Assembly (NCBI RefSeq): GCF_002115725.1
Contig: NZ_JFKD01000005.1
Span: forward strand, 1-64,000
DNA from: Marivita cryptomonadis
GTDB lineage: Bacteria > Pseudomonadota > Alphaproteobacteria > Rhodobacterales > Rhodobacteraceae
Length of the DNA: 64,000 nt
Direction: 5' to 3'
Positions 1 through 7,886 of the stretch are shown here, one piece after another. A model generated the notes under the pieces. The model did no database searches. It was not told the origin of the DNA and was given only the letters and a program-made list of their open reading frames with translations. Position numbers and translations under genes: made by a program. Positions within the stretch are counted from its first letter, which is position 1; every line of letters starts with the position of its first letter.

Positions 1-755
1 TCCTGATTGGCTGCAACTTCCATCGTGGCCTTGTTCACTGCGCGGACGAGCCCGGCCACCGCTTCGGGGTTTTCCGCCAGCATTGCGCGCGACACCATCA
101 GACCGTTGGAATAGAGGTCCATCCCGTAGTCTTCGAAATTGAACCAATTGTAGTCATTCGCCGGATCTTGACGGTTGGCGATCAGGTTGAACCAGCTGGT
201 CGAGGTGAAGACAAACGCACCGTCGATATCGCCGCGGATCATCATGGGTTCCTGAAGGTTGGGTGCCATGTTTTCCTGTGCGACCTTTTCAAGGTCGATG
301 CCGTTCAGTTCGGCAAAGACCGGGAACAGGCGTGTGGTCGGTGTGCCCTGTGCGCCTCCCAGCGTCTTGCCTTCAAAATCGGCGGGCGACTCAATGCCAG
401 CAGTCTTGGGTGTCACAATCGCAAACGGTGGGCGGTTCCACAGTTGGTACACCATGACCGGAGCTTCGCCCGGGCGGGCGGCTGCGTTCTGGATGATCGC
501 GTTGATGTCACCGAAGCCCGCGTCATAGGCCCCGCCCATGATACGCGTCACAGTGGCGGCCGATCCTTCACCTTGGTCGATGGTGACGTTCAGACCTTCT
601 TCCTCGAAATACCCTTTGTGCAGAGCAAGGAGGAAAGGCGCGTCGGACCCTTGTGTCTTCCAGCCCAGTGTAAAGCGGATGTCGGTCATTTCGGCAAAGG
701 CAGGGGCAGCTCCGGCAAGCATGGCGAGGGCGGCACCGAACAGAGAGTGTTTCAT
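1..755 (-). CDS. NitT/TauT-family ABC transporter substrate-binding protein (partial)
   Basis: The reading frame is open from ATG at 755 to the left edge, so the C-terminus lies outside the window (about 251 residues visible). The N-terminus is a clear Sec signal peptide ending APAFAE. It is followed by a mature start typical of NMT1/SsuA/TauA-like binding proteins (DIRFTLGWKTQGSDAPFLLA, then HKGYFEEEGLNV). These periplasmic proteins deliver a small organic ligand such as a pyrimidine, taurine or sulfonate to an inner-membrane permease. The permease gene begins about 40 bp downstream and an ATPase gene lies upstream on the same strand, so this completes a three-gene importer. The ligand cannot be read from the sequence. 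Confidence 0.85.
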   Translation of the reverse strand, partial: MKHSLFGAALAMLAGAAPAFAEMTDIRFTLGWKTQGSDAPFLLALHKGYFEEEGLNVTIDQGEGSAATVTRIMGGAYDAGFGDINAIIQNAAARPGEAPVMVYQLWNRPPFAIVTPKTAGIESPADFEGKTLGGAQGTPTTRLFPVFAELNGIDLEKVAQENMAPNLQEPMMIRGDIDGAFVFTSTSWFNLIANRQDPANDYNWFNFEDYGMDLYSNGLMVSRAMLAENPEAVAGLVRAVNKATMEVAANQ

Positions 756-794
756 GAGGTCGTCCTTTTCGATTGGAGAGAGGGAAATTTTGGA

Positions 795-1568
795 TCAGGT
801 GACGGCGATGTCGTTGCCGCGTGTGGCCCAGCCGGTGACACGGCGTTCAAGGAACGAGAAGACCGCGTAAAGCGCGACCCCCATCAGGGCGAGGATGATC
901 AGACCGGCAAAGACAAGCGAGACCTGAAAGTTCGATGACGCGGTCATCATCACGTTGCCGATACCCATGTTCGAAGCTACGGTTTCCGACAGCACGGCTC
1001 CGACAAAAGACAGTGTGATTGCCACTTTGAGGGACGCAAAGAAGTACGGCATTGCGCGAGGAAGGCCAACATTCCAGAGGATTTCTGACTTGGAGGCACC
1101 CAGCGTCTTGAGCACGTCCTCGAGTTCTGGTTCCGTGGTGGCAAGCCCGGTTGCGATGTTTACAACAATCGGGAACACACAGATCACCATCGCCGTAAGT
1201 ACGGCTGGCGTGGTGCCCGAGCCGAACCAAAGCACAAAAATCGGAACCACAGCAACCTTGGGGATCGACGAGAAGCCAACCAGCAGCGGATAGGCCACGG
1301 CGTAGGCGATCTTGGATGTGCCAACGATGACACCGAGGGTGACGCCGATCATCACGCCCAGCGAAAAGCCGAAAAGCGTGGAGTAGAGCGTTTGGAGAAT
1401 GTGCGGCCACAGTACCGGGAAGCGCGTCCACATGGTCACAAGAATTTCTGATGGGCGTGGCAGGATTAGGTCCGACACGTTCAGAACGATGCACAGCACT
1501 TCCCAAGTGAGAAAGAACCCGATGATCAGCGAGGACGAAAGCAAGCGGATGCGTTGAGAGTCGGTCAT
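795..1568 (-). CDS. NitT/TauT-family ABC transporter permease
   Basis: A 257-residue integral membrane protein of the BPD_transp_1 fold, the normal size for SsuC/TauC/ThiX-type permeases. Several hydrophobic segments are visible (for example residues 12-30, 55-75, 90-115 and 220-240). The cytoplasmic EAA-type loop is around residues 150-180 (LEDVLKTLGASKSEILWNVG). The gene sits between the ATPase and binding-protein genes on the same strand, 11 bp from the ATPase stop, so the three are very probably one transcript. The TetR gene further upstream may regulate them. Substrate unknown. Confidence 0.88.
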   Translation of the reverse strand: MTDSQRIRLLSSSLIIGFFLTWEVLCIVLNVSDLILPRPSEILVTMWTRFPVLWPHILQTLYSTLFGFSLGVMIGVTLGVIVGTSKIAYAVAYPLLVGFSSIPKVAVVPIFVLWFGSGTTPAVLTAMVICVFPIVVNIATGLATTEPELEDVLKTLGASKSEILWNVGLPRAMPYFFASLKVAITLSFVGAVLSETVASNMGIGNVMMTASSNFQVSLVFAGLIILALMGVALYAVFSFLERRVTGWATRGNDIAVT

Positions 1569-1579
1569 TGGTTAAGTCC

Positions 1580-2446
1580 TCACGCGTTGCGGACTTGCGC
1601 GATCAACTCGCGCAGGCCTTGGGTCATTTCGACGAATTCGGGACTGTAGATCATGCCGATGTCCCGCGGCTGCGGGATGTTCACCGGTTCGTCCGAGATG
1701 ATTCGACCGGGTCGCGCGCTCATCACGCAGATGCGGTTGGCAAGGTAGCCGGCTTCGCGCAAGTCATGTGTGACCAGCAGCACCGTGGGCTTTCTGTCCA
1801 GATACAGCGTCTGCATGATCTGCCACAGCTCTTCGCGGGTAAATTGATCGAGCGCGCCAAACGGCTCATCCAGCAGCAGCAAGTCGGGTTCATGCACCAG
1901 CGCCCGACACAGGTTGGAGCGCTGCAACATTCCGCCGGACAATTGCCACGGGTAGTGGTTGGCAAAGTCCTTTAGCCCGACCTGACCCAGCAGGTCGTGC
2001 ACGCGGTCCCGGAACGCGCCTTTCTTGTCCTTGCGGTATGTGTGCTTGAACGGCGCTACGATCTTGAGCGGCATCAAAATGTTTTGCTCGATTGTCAGCC
2101 AAGGCAGCATGGTCGGATTCTGGAACGCCATGCCGATGCGCAATTCCTTGGCCTTCGCCTCTTTTCCGCCCACCAAGACAAGCCCAGAGCTGGGCTGGAT
2201 CAGGTTGCTGACCAGTTTGAGGATCGTGGACTTGCCGCAGCCCGATGGGCCGACAAGCGCTAGAAAATCGCCGCGGTCCATACGCAGGTTTGTGGGCGAA
2301 AGAGCCGTGACTGCAGTGTCTCCGCTGCCGAAGACAACAGACGCATCTTGCAGTTCCAACGCCGGTCGGGGGTGTACGCCTGCAGGTTTTGCCTGCTGCG
2401 TGGAGGAAGCGGGTATGGTGGCTGTCATGTTCATGGTGATGGACAT
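1580..2446 (-). CDS. NitT/TauT-family ABC transporter ATP-binding protein
   Basis: A 288-residue ABC ATPase. Walker A is GPSGCGKST near residue 64, the signature is LSGGMLQR near residue 169, and Walker B is LLLLDEP, with the H-loop in LLVTHDLREA. This is the SsuB/TauB/NrtD subgroup. It energises import through the adjacent permease. The first 25 residues are Ala/Thr-rich and precede the ABC fold, so a start at a nearby downstream Met is possible, but ATG at 2446 is usable. First gene of the importer; the TetR gene stops 146 bp upstream. Confidence 0.9.
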   Translation of the reverse strand: MSITMNMTATIPASSTQQAKPAGVHPRPALELQDASVVFGSGDTAVTALSPTNLRMDRGDFLALVGPSGCGKSTILKLVSNLIQPSSGLVLVGGKEAKAKELRIGMAFQNPTMLPWLTIEQNILMPLKIVAPFKHTYRKDKKGAFRDRVHDLLGQVGLKDFANHYPWQLSGGMLQRSNLCRALVHEPDLLLLDEPFGALDQFTREELWQIMQTLYLDRKPTVLLVTHDLREAGYLANRICVMSARPGRIISDEPVNIPQPRDIGMIYSPEFVEMTQGLRELIAQVRNA

Positions 2447-2592
2447 GCAGCCGCATGCTTGATGTTAGAAAGCTCTTAAGTAAATCAAAATTGAATTATT
2501 TTGCTGCTGCCTGTTTTGCAGGCACGTTTCATTAGCTCTGAGCAAGAATTCTGCATATGCGGAGGTATACAATGTCGCACCCATAAGAGGGA

Positions 2593-3255
2593 TCACGCTG
2601 TCGATTCGCGCAACGCAACTGCGTTTTGGATCATCTCGACCACATGCGCCCTGCGCTCTTGTCGCCAAGCCACACTAGAGATGTCACGGCCAAACGTCGC
2701 TGACAGGGTATGACTTGCGTTGATATGATGGGCGCTCAGCGCGACGATGCTGACATAGAGTTGCAAGACATCAATGCCGGCGCGGAAGACACCCTCGGCA
2801 TGACCTCGCTTCAAAGCATCCGAGATCTTGTCGAGGAACGGTGCGGACATCTTCTGGATTTCCGGCATCTGCGAGATGAAACGCCCTCCAAGCAGGTTCT
2901 CGCTGCGGGTGATCGACAGAAAGGCTGTGTTGTTTTCAAAGAAATCGAATGTCGTTTCTGTCAGCTGCTTCACGGCTTGTTCCGGGGGAAGGGCATCCAG
3001 ATTGAGCTCCGCCTCACGCTCGCGGATATCTGAGTAGATCTTGCGAAGCGCCGCGGCGTAGAGGCGCTCCTTATTGTCGAAATAATGATAGATCAGTCGC
3101 GCATTACATCCTGCGCTCTTTGCGATCTGGTGGACTTTCGCACCGTCATATCCGTTGGTGGCAAATTCGCTCAATGCGGCCTCAAGGATTTGGCCTTTGG
3201 TTCGTTCCGGGTCACGGGTACGCACAGGAGCGGGGCTGGCAGATGTGTTTTTCAT
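2593..3255 (-). CDS. TetR/AcrR-family transcriptional regulator
   Basis: 220 residues with an N-terminal TetR helix-turn-helix at about residues 20-66 (TKGQILEAALSEFATNGYDG, then HQIAKSAGCNARLIYHYFDN). An all-helical ligand-binding C-terminus follows. The layout resembles RutR-like TetR regulators that control pyrimidine and related metabolism, but the effector cannot be inferred. It lies upstream of the NitT/TauT importer on the same strand with a 146-bp gap, which suggests local control of that transporter. A cotranscript or a separate promoter are both possible. Confidence 0.85.
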   Translation of the reverse strand: MKNTSASPAPVRTRDPERTKGQILEAALSEFATNGYDGAKVHQIAKSAGCNARLIYHYFDNKERLYAAALRKIYSDIREREAELNLDALPPEQAVKQLTETTFDFFENNTAFLSITRSENLLGGRFISQMPEIQKMSAPFLDKISDALKRGHAEGVFRAGIDVLQLYVSIVALSAHHINASHTLSATFGRDISSVAWRQERRAHVVEMIQNAVALRESTA

Positions 3256-3400
3256 ATCTCAGCGCTACCAACGAGCTTTGTCTTGTCAACCCTCGCCCAT
3301 TCTTCGACACCCCACTTGATGGCAAGCCTCCATTCTTGGATCGCCCCTACGCTGTGCACCGATTTCTGCTGCTAATTAGGGCAGCCCGCACTGCTTTGGG

Positions 3401-4321
3401 TCATGGCAGACATTGATCGTCGCTGGGTAGCATCGGATGAGACGTGATGTCGGATGTCCGGATCAGCGAAACGAGGCGGTTTTGGAACGCTGTGCAAATC
3501 GGACTGGTATGGCCTCCACGGCGCATCACAAAGCCGACGGTCCGAAGCGCCGAGGGATCATCTAGTTCCAGCGCGCAAAGATCATCATAGATGGAGCGCG
3601 TCGCGAGAGCAGGTAAAATCGTTGCGCCAGCTCCCGCCCGCACCAAAGCCATCAGTGAAATGACGTTGCGCGCACTAAGCGCTGACGCGCGATCTGGGCC
3701 ATCCTCCTCGAATCCAGAATACCCGACGGTTGATTTGTTGCTGATCAACCGATGCGCATGCACATCTTGGCGGGACAAGGGCTGTTTGATTTGGGCAAGA
3801 GGATGGTCCTTGCGGCAGACCAGCCGAAACGGGTCATTGAACAAGGCAACGAAGCTAAGGCCTGTCCCGGCCGCGGGCGCGCCACCGATGCCCAACTCGA
3901 CGACGCCTGTTTCGACCAGCATATGCACGCTGGTACTGTCGGTATCCAACAATTCGATCCGAACGCCAGCATGATCGGCCAACATCGCGCTGAGCACCGG
4001 CGGCAGAAGCTGTGCGGCGACCGAGGGGACAGCGGCAATGCGCAAGACACCTTCCCGCCCTTCGGCAAGCGCGACGATCCGTTCGGTTGTGCGATCATGT
4101 TCGCGCAACAAGTCCTGAGCGAGCTTGTTCACTTCAACGCCAAGCGCCGTCAGCGTATGTTTTCTGTCCGTTTCGAACAGGCGGGCGCCAAGATCGTTCT
4201 CAAGCTGTTTGAGGGTCATTGAGACGGCGGAATCCGTACGGCGCAGGACCTTGGCCGCGTCGCGGATATTGCCGCAGCTGGCAACGGTGACGAAAACACG
4301 CAAGCTCTGGGTTCGGATCAT
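3401..4321 (-). CDS. LysR-family transcriptional regulator
   Basis: 306 residues with an N-terminal winged HTH (residues 3-62, including SLRVFVTVASCGNIRDAAKV and AVSMTLKQLENDLGARLFE). A periplasmic-binding-like effector domain follows from about residue 90. It is divergent from the Ldh_2/aldehyde dehydrogenase/dipeptidase/betaine-transporter genes with a 92-bp gap, the classic LTTR arrangement for controlling the divergent operon and itself. A near-perfect palindrome lies in that gap at 4345-4359. The inducer is presumably an intermediate of the adjacent pathway. Confidence 0.9.
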   Translation of the reverse strand: MIRTQSLRVFVTVASCGNIRDAAKVLRRTDSAVSMTLKQLENDLGARLFETDRKHTLTALGVEVNKLAQDLLREHDRTTERIVALAEGREGVLRIAAVPSVAAQLLPPVLSAMLADHAGVRIELLDTDSTSVHMLVETGVVELGIGGAPAAGTGLSFVALFNDPFRLVCRKDHPLAQIKQPLSRQDVHAHRLISNKSTVGYSGFEEDGPDRASALSARNVISLMALVRAGAGATILPALATRSIYDDLCALELDDPSALRTVGFVMRRGGHTSPICTAFQNRLVSLIRTSDITSHPMLPSDDQCLP

Positions 4322-4344
4322 GTCCCGTCACCTCAAAAAAACTG

Positions 4345-4359
4345 AAGTCAAGTTCACTT
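4345..4359. promoter_or_regulatory. Candidate LysR operator between divergent genes
   Basis: The sequence AAGTCAAGTTCACTT is a 15-nt palindrome (arms AAGT/ACTT and AA/TT) broken by one C:C mismatch pair and the central base. It sits 23 bp upstream of the lysR start codon and 54 bp upstream of the Ldh_2 start. LysR regulators bind such interrupted dyads, often T-N11-A. The assignment is by position and symmetry only. Confidence 0.4.
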
Positions 4360-4413
4360 TAATTCGTTTGATCTGAATAAGTCACCCCCATAGCGTGACT
4401 TTGGGGGGACCAG

Positions 4414-5415
4414 ATGACCGACACGATACTTACATTGGATCAGGTGGAAGACCTTGCGCATCAGACTTTGGCGCGCGCAGGGGCATCCGAGGAACAATCA
4501 GCTGCGGTCGCACGCTCGACCCGGCTGGCCGAGCGCGATGGCATTCGCAGCCACGGTCTGATGTATGTGCCGATCTATGCCGAGCATCTGCGCTGCGGCA
4601 AGGTTCTGGGCACTGCAACCCCGGTCGTGTCACGGTCGCGCGCTTCAGCGATTCAAGTCGATGCTGCACACGGTTTCGCCCATGCCGCGATCGACGCAGG
4701 CTGGCAAGACTTTGTCGCTGCCGTGCGTGGACAGGGGGTTGCGGCAATGGCGGTGTCGCGGTCCTATAACTGCGGTGTTCTGGGCCATCATGCAGAGCGG
4801 TTGGCTGAATCCGGTTTGGTGGGGCTGTGCCATACCAATGCGCCCGCTTCGATGGCCCCAATCGGTGGCAGCCGCCCGGTGATCGGGACCAACCCATTTG
4901 CATTGGCGGTGCCAGACGGATCAGGGGGAGCGCGTCTGGTGATTGACCAGTCGGCAAGTGCCATCGCGAAATCCGAGATCATTCTGCGCGCCCGCAAAGG
5001 CGAGGTGATTGAGCGAGGATGGGCGCTTGATGCCGATGGCCATCCGACAGAAGACGCAGAGGCAGCCCTTGCAGGGTCAATGCTGCCTGCGGGTGGGCAA
5101 AAGGGTTTCGGAATGGGCCTTATGGTCGAAATCTTTGCGGCCGCTCTGTCGGGGGGCAATTTGGGGATCGAGGCCAGTCCGTTCTCTGGCCCTAAAGGTG
5201 GGCCGCCGGGCACGGGGCAGTTCTTCATCGGCGTTGATCCCGTAGCGTTCTCTGGTGATGGGTTCCATACTGCGATCCTGCGACTGACAAGCGCGATCAC
5301 GGATCAGACCGGTGCGCGGCTGCCCGGTGCGCGCCGGGTGGCAAACCGCAAACGCATCGAAATGGAGGGTGTGCAGGTTGATGCCGCCTTGATGGATCGG
5401 ATCAAGACCGCCTGA
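4414..5415 (+). CDS. Ldh_2-family malate/lactate/ureidoglycolate-type dehydrogenase
   Basis: 333 residues of the Ldh_2 family, NAD(P)H-dependent oxidoreductases unrelated to Rossmann malate dehydrogenases. The family includes YlbC/AllD, sulfolactate dehydrogenase and Delta1-piperideine-2-carboxylate/pyrroline-2-carboxylate reductase. Recognisable blocks are the N-terminal GIRSHGLMYVPIYAEHL region (catalytic His, residues about 44-60), the GTNPFALAVP block and a C-terminal KGFGMGLMVEIFAAALSGG block. It reduces or oxidises a 2-oxo acid, 2-hydroxy acid or cyclic imine. First gene after the divergent LysR; an aldehyde dehydrogenase starts 18 bp downstream, pointing to a short catabolic pathway. 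Confidence 0.85.
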   Translation: MTDTILTLDQVEDLAHQTLARAGASEEQSAAVARSTRLAERDGIRSHGLMYVPIYAEHLRCGKVLGTATPVVSRSRASAIQVDAAHGFAHAAIDAGWQDFVAAVRGQGVAAMAVSRSYNCGVLGHHAERLAESGLVGLCHTNAPASMAPIGGSRPVIGTNPFALAVPDGSGGARLVIDQSASAIAKSEIILRARKGEVIERGWALDADGHPTEDAEAALAGSMLPAGGQKGFGMGLMVEIFAAALSGGNLGIEASPFSGPKGGPPGTGQFFIGVDPVAFSGDGFHTAILRLTSAITDQTGARLPGARRVANRKRIEMEGVQVDAALMDRIKTA

Positions 5416-5433
5416 GCGGCAAGAGGAAATGAC

Positions 5434-6885
5434 ATGCAACTTGAAACCTGTAATTTTATCGCAGGCGACTGGCGCGACGGTCCAACCCGCATGGAAAACC
5501 ACAATCCCTCTGATCTATCGGAAACGATCGGGCATTTTGCACAGGCAGACACGCTCCAACTTGCCCAAGCATTCGCCGCGGCGCGTGAGGCGCAGGCTGT
5601 TTGGGGGGCAACGGGACCGCAGAAACGCCATGATGTTCTCATGGCCATCGGCACTGAATTGATGGCCCGCGCCGAGGAAATCGGCACGCTCATCGCTCGA
5701 GAGGAAGGCAAGCCTGCTGCCGAAGGCAAGGGCGAGGTCTATCGTGCCGGGCAGTTCTTTACCTATTTCGCTGCCGAAGCGCTTCGCCAGTTGGGCCAGA
5801 CGGCTGACTCGGTGCGCGACGGCATTGAAATTGATGTGCGGCGCGAGCCCGTGGGCGTTGTGGCGATCATCAGCCCGTGGAATTTCCCGGTGGCCACCCC
5901 GGCTTGGAAAATCGCCCCTGCGCTGGCTTTTGGCAACGCCGTGATCTGGAAACCCGCGAACCAGACCCCCGCCAGCGCTGTCGCGCTGACGCAGATCATT
6001 GCCAAGCAAGATCTGCCTAAAGAACTGTTCAATCTGGTCATGGGGGCAGGACGTGAGATCGGACAGGCGCTGGCCGAAAGCGCGGATGTCGATGCGATCA
6101 GCTTTACCGGTTCCGTGCCAGTGGGGCGCGGTATTGCGGCGGCTGCCATCCCCAACATGACCAAGCTGCAGATGGAGATGGGGTCCAAAAACCCCATGGT
6201 CATCATGGACGATTGCGACATCGACCTGGCCGTCGCGCACGCCACCAATGCGGCCTTTGGCGGTACTGGGCAGAAATGCACTGCGGCCAGCCGCCTGATT
6301 GTCCATGAACGTATCCATGATGAATTCGTGGACAAGCTTGCAGCCGCCGCACAGGCGCTACGCGTCGGTCATGCGCTGGAAGATGGCACCCAGATCGGCC
6401 CCGTGGTGAGCGCCGAGCAGCTTGCCTCCAACCTTGCCTATATTAAGACCGGCACGGCCGAGGGTGCCGAACTGGTGTGCGGCGGCACCCGGTTGGAGCG
6501 CCCCACAGAGGGGTATTTCATGGCCCCCACCGTGTTTGCAGGCACGCGCAACGATATGCGCATCAACCGAGAAGAGATGTTTGCCCCGATCACCTGCGTC
6601 ATCAAGGCCTACAGCTATGATGAGGCGCTGCACCTCGCGAATGATACTGAATTCGGTTTGACCGCAGGCATCATGACCCGCGATCTGGCGCGCGCTACGC
6701 ATTTCCGCCGCAATGCGCGGGCGGGCTGCGTCATGATCAACCTGCCAACTGCGGGCACAGACTATCATGTGCCCTTTGGTGGGCGTGGTGCTTCCAGCTA
6801 TGGGCCGCGCGAACAGGGGCGCTTTGCCGAAGAATTCTACACCACGGTCAAGACAGCCTACAGCTATGCGGGGGCGCCGGCATGA
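5434..6885 (+). CDS. NAD(P)-dependent aldehyde dehydrogenase (2-oxoglutarate-semialdehyde DH-like)
   Basis: 483 residues, full length for the ALDH superfamily. The motifs are complete: ISPWNFP near residue 147, the SFTGS cofactor-binding block, the general-base Glu in LQMEMGSKNP, and the nucleophile Cys282 in FGGTGQKCTAASR. The sequence resembles aldehyde dehydrogenases acting on 2,5-dioxopentanoate or aldehyde intermediates of amine and hydroxyproline breakdown, but substrate choice cannot be proven. It ends inside the start of the dipeptidase-like gene (4-bp overlap), so translational coupling is likely. Confidence 0.9.
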   Translation: MQLETCNFIAGDWRDGPTRMENHNPSDLSETIGHFAQADTLQLAQAFAAAREAQAVWGATGPQKRHDVLMAIGTELMARAEEIGTLIAREEGKPAAEGKGEVYRAGQFFTYFAAEALRQLGQTADSVRDGIEIDVRREPVGVVAIISPWNFPVATPAWKIAPALAFGNAVIWKPANQTPASAVALTQIIAKQDLPKELFNLVMGAGREIGQALAESADVDAISFTGSVPVGRGIAAAAIPNMTKLQMEMGSKNPMVIMDDCDIDLAVAHATNAAFGGTGQKCTAASRLIVHERIHDEFVDKLAAAAQALRVGHALEDGTQIGPVVSAEQLASNLAYIKTGTAEGAELVCGGTRLERPTEGYFMAPTVFAGTRNDMRINREEMFAPITCVIKAYSYDEALHLANDTEFGLTAGIMTRDLARATHFRRNARAGCVMINLPTAGTDYHVPFGGRGASSYGPREQGRFAEEFYTTVKTAYSYAGAPA

Positions 6886-7886
6886 CCCCGCGTATCGACG
6901 CGCTGCAATATGCCAACTGGTCGGAAAAGATCTTTCGTCAGATGCGCGCAGGTGGTGTCGATGCTGTTCATGTCACGATCACCTATCACGAGAACTTTCG
7001 CGAGACCGTGCTGAATATCGAGGCATGGAACCGCTGGTTCGAACGCCACCCGGATCTGATCTTTCAGGGCTTTACGGCGGACGATATTGACCTTGCCCGA
7101 AATACCAAGCGTACGGCGATCTTTTTGGGGTCGCAAAACCCGTCCTGTATCGAAGATGACATCGGTCTTGTCGAAGTGTTGCACCGCCTTGGTCTGCGCT
7201 TCATGCAACTGACCTATAACAATCAGTCCTTGCTGGCATCGGGCTGTTATGAAGCTGATGACACCGGATTGACCCGTATGGGTCGCGAGGTTGTGACGGA
7301 AATGAACCGCGTCGGGATGGTCATCGACATGAGCCATTCCGGTGAACGCTCGACACTCGATGCGATTGCATATTCCACACGTCCCATCGCCATAACCCAT
7401 GCCAATCCCGCAAGCTGGCACCCGGCGCTTCGCAACAAATCCGACCGCGTTTTGCGTGCGCTGGCTGAAAGCGGCGGCATGCTGGGGTTTTCGGTCTATC
7501 CGCATCATCTGCGCGGAGGCGGGTCATGCAGTCTGGATGAATTCTGCAGAATGGTCGCCGAGACGGCGGAGAAGATGGGGATTGAGCACATCGGTATTGG
7601 CACGGATTTGTGCCAAGATCAGCCGGACAGTGTCGTCGACTGGATGCGCGCAGGTCGCTGGACCAAGGCGCGCGATTATGGCGAGGGCAGCGCAGACAAT
7701 CCTGGCTTTCCTCCGATGCCCGACTGGTTCCGCGACAATCGCGATTTTGGGCAGATCGAATCCGGTTTGTGCGCTGTTGGCTTCTCTCCCGAAGAGATCG
7801 GCGCGGTGATGGGTGGCAACTGGGCACGGTTCTTTCGCCAGAGCTTTGGCGCGGCTGAACGTCCAGACCAAGAGGTCGCGCAATGA
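6882..7886 (+). CDS. M19 membrane dipeptidase-family protein lacking the N-terminal HxD
   Basis: 334 residues of the renal-dipeptidase (peptidase M19) amidohydrolase-like family. Preserved blocks are MQLTYNNQSLLASGCYE (residues 107-123), VIDMSHSGERS (His ligand region), PIAITHANP and HIGIGTDL. The usual N-terminal DxHxD metal-binding segment is replaced by RIDALQYANW, so two zinc ligands appear altered. Relatives of this kind occur beside betaine/dimethylglycine catabolic genes in Pseudomonas (established context). With a betaine-type importer downstream, a non-peptidase role in methylated-amine metabolism is an inference. It overlaps both neighbours by 4 bp. Confidence 0.8.
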   Translation: MTPRIDALQYANWSEKIFRQMRAGGVDAVHVTITYHENFRETVLNIEAWNRWFERHPDLIFQGFTADDIDLARNTKRTAIFLGSQNPSCIEDDIGLVEVLHRLGLRFMQLTYNNQSLLASGCYEADDTGLTRMGREVVTEMNRVGMVIDMSHSGERSTLDAIAYSTRPIAITHANPASWHPALRNKSDRVLRALAESGGMLGFSVYPHHLRGGGSCSLDEFCRMVAETAEKMGIEHIGIGTDLCQDQPDSVVDWMRAGRWTKARDYGEGSADNPGFPPMPDWFRDNRDFGQIESGLCAVGFSPEEIGAVMGGNWARFFRQSFGAAERPDQEVAQ

